Part shown: positions 15,144 to 18,892 of the stretch, one piece after another
Layout of the letters: each line of letters opens with the position of its first letter
Position numbering within the stretch: position 1 is the stretch's first letter
Assembly: GCA_963169595.1 (NCBI GenBank)
Contig: CAUJFM010000373.1
Coordinates: 1 to 18,892 of the forward strand
Source of the DNA: Bacteroidota bacterium
Lineage (GTDB): Bacteria; Bacteroidota; Bacteroidia; Flavobacteriales_F; PHOS-HE28
DNA: 18,892 bases
Direction of reading: 5' to 3'
Program-made: the position numbers and the translations under genes
The notes under the pieces: model-generated
Told to the model about the DNA's origin: nothing
What the model saw: only the letters and a program-made list of their open reading frames with translations
Databases searched by the model: none

Positions 15144-16689
15144 GCTCCTCCTCGTCCAGGCCACCGCCGAGCATAGCGCTCATGAGGTCGCCGAATCGGG
15201 CGGCGTTCACCAGTTGGGTGCGACCGATGCGGCTGTGCTCCGCCAACCCATGAAGCACGAACTCGGCCCACAGCAGCTGCTCCTCCTCATCGAGGTAGTC
15301 GTGCTGGGCACGCACAAGACCCAACAGCCCCGGCACGGCGTGCAAGGCCTGCGCATAGCCAGCGGACGTCAGCTCCAACGGCAGGTCGCAGCTGGTGCCC
15401 TCAAAGTGGTCCACGATGCCGGACACGGGGTCGGCCGGCTGACGCACATGCCCCCCTTCTCCCTTGGCCTTGCGTTGCTTGCGCACCGCAGCTGGGAAGA
15501 GCTCGTCGAAGACATTGCGCACCGCCAGCCCAAGCAGGTGATGGGCCACCTTCTCGGGTCCCTCCTGCTCGCCTTCGTACACCAGTTCCACCTTGCCGGT
15601 GATGGCTGGCACCACCGCCTGCAGGTCGCCGATGCGGGCCACGGTGCGGTCCTCGCCATTGCGCAAGGCACGCAGTTCCGCCGCGCTGATCACGCTCTCC
15701 AGCGCACTGATGGTGAGGCGCGCGCTCACGCCGCTCTTGCGGTCCACGTACTCGCTGTCGCGCGCCTCCAGGGCGATCCGCTCGATGAGCACACGCAGCA
15801 GGTCGGGCACACGCACGCGGGACAGCTGCTCCTTGGGTGAACGCAGCTCCTGTGCGGTGATGCGCATGCCCAGCTCGATGGTGGGCGGGTAGTGCGTGAG
15901 TATCTGGCTCTGGATGCGGTCCTTCAGCGGGGTGATGATGGCGCCGCGGTTGGTGTAGTCCTCCGGGTTGGCGGTGAACACGAACTGGATGTCGAGCGGC
16001 AGCCGCAGCTTGAACCCACGGATCTGCACGTCGCCCTCCTGCAGGATGTTGAAGAGCGCCACCTGGATGCGTGGCTGCAGATCGGGCAGTTCGTTGATGA
16101 CGAAGATGCCCCGGTGGCTGCGGGGCACCAGCCCGAAGTGGATCACACGTTCGTCGCTGTAATCGAGCTTGAGGTTGGCGGCCTTGATGGGGTCGCTGTC
16201 GCCGATGAGGTCGGCCACGGTGACATCGGGCGTGGCGAGCTTCTCGGTGTAGCGGTCGTTGCGGTGAAGCCAGGTGATGGGCGTGGCATCGCCGTGCTGG
16301 GCGATGAGGTCCCTGGCGTGGCGCGAGATGGGCGCGAGCGGATCATCGTTGATCTCACTGCCGGCCACCACGGGTATCCACTCATCCAACAGCTGCACCA
16401 GCGAGCGGGCCATGCGCGTCTTGGCCTGTCCGCGCAGGCCGAGCAGGTTGATGCTGTGGCCGGCAAGGATGGCGCGCTCCAGGGCGGGGATCACGGTGTC
16501 CTCGTAGCCATGGATGCCCTCGAACAGCGGTTGCTTCGCACGAATGCGGACCACGAGGTTGGCGCGCAGCTCCTCCTTCACGGAGCGGGGGCGGTAGCCG
16601 CTCTTCTTCAGGTCGCCGAGGGTGCTCGGATGGGATGCGGGGGCGACGTTCACGTCGCCCGTGCTGGAAGGGATCTTGGAGCTGCTCAT
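15136..16689 (-). CDS. MoxR/ChlI-type AAA+ ATPase
   Basis: A 517-residue AAA+ protein of the MoxR/Mg-chelatase I (COG1239-like) type. These ATPases work with a VWA-domain partner to remodel or insert metal into proteins. Walker A GLRGQAKT is at 84-91. Walker B IFVINE at 195-200 reads Asn-Glu where Asp-Glu is canonical. Sensor 1 lies in FVFTANPEDYTNRG at about 236-249, and the arginine-finger segment PLKDRI follows at about 254-259. The AAA+ lid and a helical C-terminal half continue to 517, with a charged acidic end (DEEEHG). The Mg-chelatase name is by homology only; no tetrapyrrole gene is near. Its ATG directly follows the VWA gene stop (TGAATG), and its end overlaps the CPBP gene, indicating one operon. 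Confidence 0.9.
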   Translation of the reverse strand: MSSSKIPSSTGDVNVAPASHPSTLGDLKKSGYRPRSVKEELRANLVVRIRAKQPLFEGIHGYEDTVIPALERAILAGHSINLLGLRGQAKTRMARSLVQLLDEWIPVVAGSEINDDPLAPISRHARDLIAQHGDATPITWLHRNDRYTEKLATPDVTVADLIGDSDPIKAANLKLDYSDERVIHFGLVPRSHRGIFVINELPDLQPRIQVALFNILQEGDVQIRGFKLRLPLDIQFVFTANPEDYTNRGAIITPLKDRIQSQILTHYPPTIELGMRITAQELRSPKEQLSRVRVPDLLRVLIERIALEARDSEYVDRKSGVSARLTISALESVISAAELRALRNGEDRTVARIGDLQAVVPAITGKVELVYEGEQEGPEKVAHHLLGLAVRNVFDELFPAAVRKQRKAKGEGGHVRQPADPVSGIVDHFEGTSCDLPLELTSAGYAQALHAVPGLLGLVRAQHDYLDEEEQLLWAEFVLHGLAEHSRIGRTQLVNAARFGDLMSAMLGGGLDEEEHG

Positions 16690-17778
16690 TCAGGAAGCCT
16701 TGCGGTTGGAAGTGTGGTCGCGGAACACCATGTCCGCGAGGCCCTTGAGGCCGGTGTAGAAGGCGCGGCCCTGGTTGGCCTCGGTGAACCGCTCGATGAA
16801 CTGCTGCAGGTAGGGGTCGCGGGCGATCATGAAGGTGGTGATGGGGATGCCGGCCTTCCGTGCACGGACGGCGGCATCGAGGGTCCTGGCCACGATGTGC
16901 TCATCGAGCCCGAAGCTGTTCATGTAATACTCCCCATCCTTCTTGATGCAGCTGGGCTTGCCATCGGTGATCATCACGATGCGGCGGTTGCGCACCTTGC
17001 GGCGCCTCAGGATGTCCATGGCCAGTTCGAGCCCCGCCACGGTATTGGTATGGAAGGGGCCCACCTGCAGGTAGGGCAGGTCCTTCAGGCTCACCTGCCA
17101 CGCATCGTTGCCGAAAACGACGATATCCAGCGTATCCTTGGGATAACGCCGCTTGATGAGCTCGGCGAGGGCCATGGCCACCTTCTTGGCGGGCGTGATC
17201 CGGTCCTCGCCGTAGAGGATCATGCTGTGGCTGATGTCGATCATGAGCACGGTGGCGCAGGCGCTCTGGTGCTCGGTCTCGATCACCTCCAGGTCATCCT
17301 CGCTCAGGTGCAGGTCGTCGATGCCCCGCTGCTGGGCGTTGCGGATGCTGTCGCTCATGGCCACCTGCTCGATGCGGTCGCCGAAGCGGTAGCTGCGCCG
17401 GTCGCTGGTGGGCTCATCACCCTGCCCGGTGCGGCGCAAAGCGTGGCTGCCGCGCTCGGTCCTCTTCAGCTTGCCGAACACCTGTTCGAGGGCGCGTTCA
17501 CGGATCAGCTTCTCGGCCTTGCCGGTAAGCGGGGTCTTGCCCCCCTTGGTGGGCCGGCCGGTCATGCCGTGCTTGCGCAGGTCCTCCTCGAAGTCCTTGC
17601 GCTTGTAGTCCTCGCTCCAGATGCCGTGCTCCTTGTCGAGCTGGTCCATCCAATCGAGGGCCTCCTCCACATCACCGCTGGTGTGGGTGAGCATCTCCAG
17701 GAAGAGGGGCAGCAGCTTCTCGAAGGGCGAGCGGTCGTCCTGAGGGGGGATGTACTTCGCGAAGCGGTGGCCGAGCAT
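16690..17778 (-). CDS. VWA-domain protein, MoxR/ChlD-type partner
   Basis: A 362-residue protein with a C-terminal von Willebrand factor A domain. The MIDAS metal site has DISHS (Asp181, Ser183, Ser185), a Thr at 244 or 246 in FHTNTVAGL, and Asp272 in ITDGKPS, all intact. The N-terminal ~160 residues are helical and charged, with an EDLRKHGMTGRPTKGGKT stretch and no membrane helix, so the protein is probably cytosolic, unlike membrane-bound BatA/BatB. Such partners regulate or recruit clients for the MoxR ATPase encoded directly downstream with TGA-ATG adjacency. The start ATG 17778 is chosen because a -7 box lies about 17 nt upstream; an in-frame extension to 17844 runs through that box and into the terminator hairpin. 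Confidence 0.9.
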   Translation of the reverse strand: MLGHRFAKYIPPQDDRSPFEKLLPLFLEMLTHTSGDVEEALDWMDQLDKEHGIWSEDYKRKDFEEDLRKHGMTGRPTKGGKTPLTGKAEKLIRERALEQVFGKLKRTERGSHALRRTGQGDEPTSDRRSYRFGDRIEQVAMSDSIRNAQQRGIDDLHLSEDDLEVIETEHQSACATVLMIDISHSMILYGEDRITPAKKVAMALAELIKRRYPKDTLDIVVFGNDAWQVSLKDLPYLQVGPFHTNTVAGLELAMDILRRRKVRNRRIVMITDGKPSCIKKDGEYYMNSFGLDEHIVARTLDAAVRARKAGIPITTFMIARDPYLQQFIERFTEANQGRAFYTGLKGLADMVFRDHTSNRKAS

Positions 17779-17794
17779 GGTGGAAGAAGAACAA

Positions 17795-17802
17795 GAAAGG
17801 TA
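17795..17802 (-). promoter_or_regulatory. Candidate -7 box for the VWA-MoxR-CPBP operon
   Basis: On the minus strand TACCTTTC matches TAnnTTTG at five of six fixed positions. The leader would be about 12-15 nt. No -33 TTTG is visible. Confidence 0.45.
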
Positions 17803-17842
17803 ACGTTCGACGGCGGGTCCTGTTCGCCGGACCGATGAATGC

Positions 17843-17874
17843 ACGAAGCCCCGCCGTGAAGGGCGGGGCTTCGT
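17843..17874 (-). terminator. Strong hairpin terminator after the T9SS-cargo gene
   Basis: A perfect 13-bp GC-rich stem (ACGAAGCCCCGCC / GGCGGGGCTTCGT) has a 6-nt loop. It lies 20 nt after the T9SS gene's stop and before the VWA promoter. A U-tract is lacking, but the stem is very stable. Confidence 0.75.
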
Positions 17875-17894
17875 CGACGATCGGGGATGAACGC

Positions 17895-18892
17895 TTAACG
17901 CACCACCACACGGTGGGTGCCGAGCTGACGGCCCTGGCCCATCACGCGCACCGTGTAGATGCCGGGGGCCATGCCGCGCACATCCAGCGGGACGATACCG
18001 GCGGCAGGCACGATACCCTGTTCACGCACCACGGCACCCTTGGCATCCACGAAGGCAACCGCTGTGGCGGATGCACCCTGCTCGCCCAGGTCGAGTTGCA
18101 GTACATCGCTCGCCGGGTTCGGGTAGGCCAGGAACTGCACTTGGTCGGGATCGATCTCGCCAAAGCCCGTACCCCCCGGACCGAACATCCACTCGGCCGT
18201 CTTCGTGACGGACGGGGTGCCACCGCTGATGATGACGGTGTCGATGGACAACTTCAGCAGGGGGAAGGTCATCGTCTCGGCATAGTAGTACCAGGTATTG
18301 GTGCGACGCACGATGGTGGCGATGGCGGCCTGGTCGGTCGTCGCCTTCCGCACATGTACCCGGAGCACATTGGGCGTCTGCACCACCGGAAGCACCAGCG
18401 TACCCCAGGCATCGGCGTTGCCGGTGAGCGAACCCACCCGGGTGGCGGGGATGCCACTGGCCGTGAAGCTGGCCCCGTAGGTATCCGTCCATGTGGTGCC
18501 GAAGGTGCAGGGCAGCTTCAGCTCCAACACGTTGTCGGTGTAGTTGATCACGCCTTCGAGGGGCGTGCGGGAACCGACGATCTCCAGTCCCCCGCTGGTG
18601 ACGCCCCAGTAGGTGGTGTCGGACCCGCCGTCGGTGGTGAGCACCTGGGCATCGGGGTTGGCCGCGCCCGAAGTGCCGGCCACATCGCCCACGTACCAGT
18701 TGCGGTCACTGCTGGCAATAAGGTTCCAGAAGCTCATGGTAACGTTGGCCCCGACCGGGGAATTATCCACCCAAGGACCGTTGTTGAGCACGAACTCCTG
18801 CCCTGGCTGGGGCACGGAGGTGGAGGTGGTGAGGGTGGGCTGGGCCACGGCCGGTGCAGCGGCCACAACAAGTGCGAAAAGCGCGTAAGGTT
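17895..18892 (-). CDS. Secreted protein with T9SS C-terminal sorting domain (5' end outside window)
   Basis: A minus-strand frame without stops reaches the right edge. It starts, as visible, with a hydrophobic signal peptide (ALFALVVAAAPAVA followed by QPT), so only a few N-terminal residues are missing; the GTG at 18866 lies within the signal peptide and is not the real start. The mature region is a strand-rich, Thr/Ser/Gly-rich domain of about 240 residues that I cannot name. The last ~80 residues form a type A T9SS sorting domain, beginning FLAYPNPASDVLQLDL and ending with GIYTVRVMGQGRQLGTHRVVVR split as GIYTVRVM and the basic terminus RVVVR. Proteins with this tail cross the outer membrane by the type IX (Por) secretion system and are released or surface-attached. 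The strong hairpin follows its stop. Confidence 0.88.
   Translation of the reverse strand, partial: PYALFALVVAAAPAVAQPTLTTSTSVPQPGQEFVLNNGPWVDNSPVGANVTMSFWNLIASSDRNWYVGDVAGTSGAANPDAQVLTTDGGSDTTYWGVTSGGLEIVGSRTPLEGVINYTDNVLELKLPCTFGTTWTDTYGASFTASGIPATRVGSLTGNADAWGTLVLPVVQTPNVLRVHVRKATTDQAAIATIVRRTNTWYYYAETMTFPLLKLSIDTVIISGGTPSVTKTAEWMFGPGGTGFGEIDPDQVQFLAYPNPASDVLQLDLGEQGASATAVAFVDAKGAVVREQGIVPAAGIVPLDVRGMAPGIYTVRVMGQGRQLGTHRVVVR

Noticed and set aside
15136..16689. Tetrapyrrole magnesium chelatase
   Set aside because: The AAA+ and VWA pair resembles ChlI/ChlD, but no other chlorophyll or cobalamin gene is present, and the family name is shared by many unrelated MoxR-type systems.
14559..17778. 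Toxin-antitoxin or phage-defence island built on the CPBP (Abi) gene
   Set aside because: CPBP proteins are sometimes called Abi, but there is no nuclease, integrase, direct repeat or shift in base composition here. The operon partners are chaperone-type proteins instead.
15892..17838. 648-residue plus-strand open frame opposite the MoxR and VWA genes
   Set aside because: Its composition is an antisense artefact (His/Val/Asp/Gly-rich) and it spans the junction of two clearly real minus-strand genes.

Overview
The window is GC-rich bacterial DNA packed with genes: 22 coding regions, no gap over 300 bases, and no tRNA, rRNA, CRISPR array or transposon that I can see. Three signs point to a high-GC member of the Bacteroidota, probably Flavobacteriales-like. 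First, many genes have a TAnnTTTG-type -7 promoter box instead of a TATAAT box. Second, obvious Shine-Dalgarno sequences are rare and 5' leaders are often only 0-30 nt. Third, the last gene ends in a type IX secretion (T9SS) C-terminal sorting domain. The taxonomic placement is inference.

Left part (1-8234, all + strand): the 3' end of a probable outer-membrane protein; fumarylacetoacetase (last step of tyrosine degradation); a full-length bifunctional RelA/SpoT (p)ppGpp synthetase/hydrolase; a Fur-family metalloregulator; a STAS anti-sigma-factor-antagonist-like protein; adenylosuccinate synthetase PurA; an RsmF-like rRNA m5C methyltransferase; and a TonB-type energy-transducer protein. From Fur to the TonB-like gene the spacing is from a 4-nt overlap to 9 nt, which suggests one transcription unit joining alarmone, metal and purine control with ribosome modification.

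Middle part (8235-14144, mixed strands): a small heat-shock protein with its own promoter and terminator; a 75-residue protein of unknown function; convergent to it a two-gene minus unit (a DUF1883 protein and a two-helix membrane protein); a double-domain universal stress protein divergent from a SiaC-type regulatory phosphoprotein, with a 12-bp palindrome between their promoters; a proline-rich periplasmic protein divergent from a coiled-coil lipoprotein; and a small cysteine-rich periplasmic protein.

Right part (14145-18892): a protein built of four exact 25-residue repeats; convergent to it a tightly coupled minus-strand unit of a VWA-domain protein, a MoxR/ChlI-type AAA+ ATPase and a CPBP (CAAX-protease-type) membrane protein; a strong hairpin terminator; and the 3' portion of a secreted T9SS-cargo protein whose first few codons lie beyond the window.

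Much of the window looks like stress and envelope homeostasis: (p)ppGpp, Hsp20, Usp, SiaC, STAS and MoxR-VWA. The most attractive candidates for undescribed biology are the VWA-MoxR-CPBP operon, the 25-residue-repeat protein, and the divergent usp/siaC control region.
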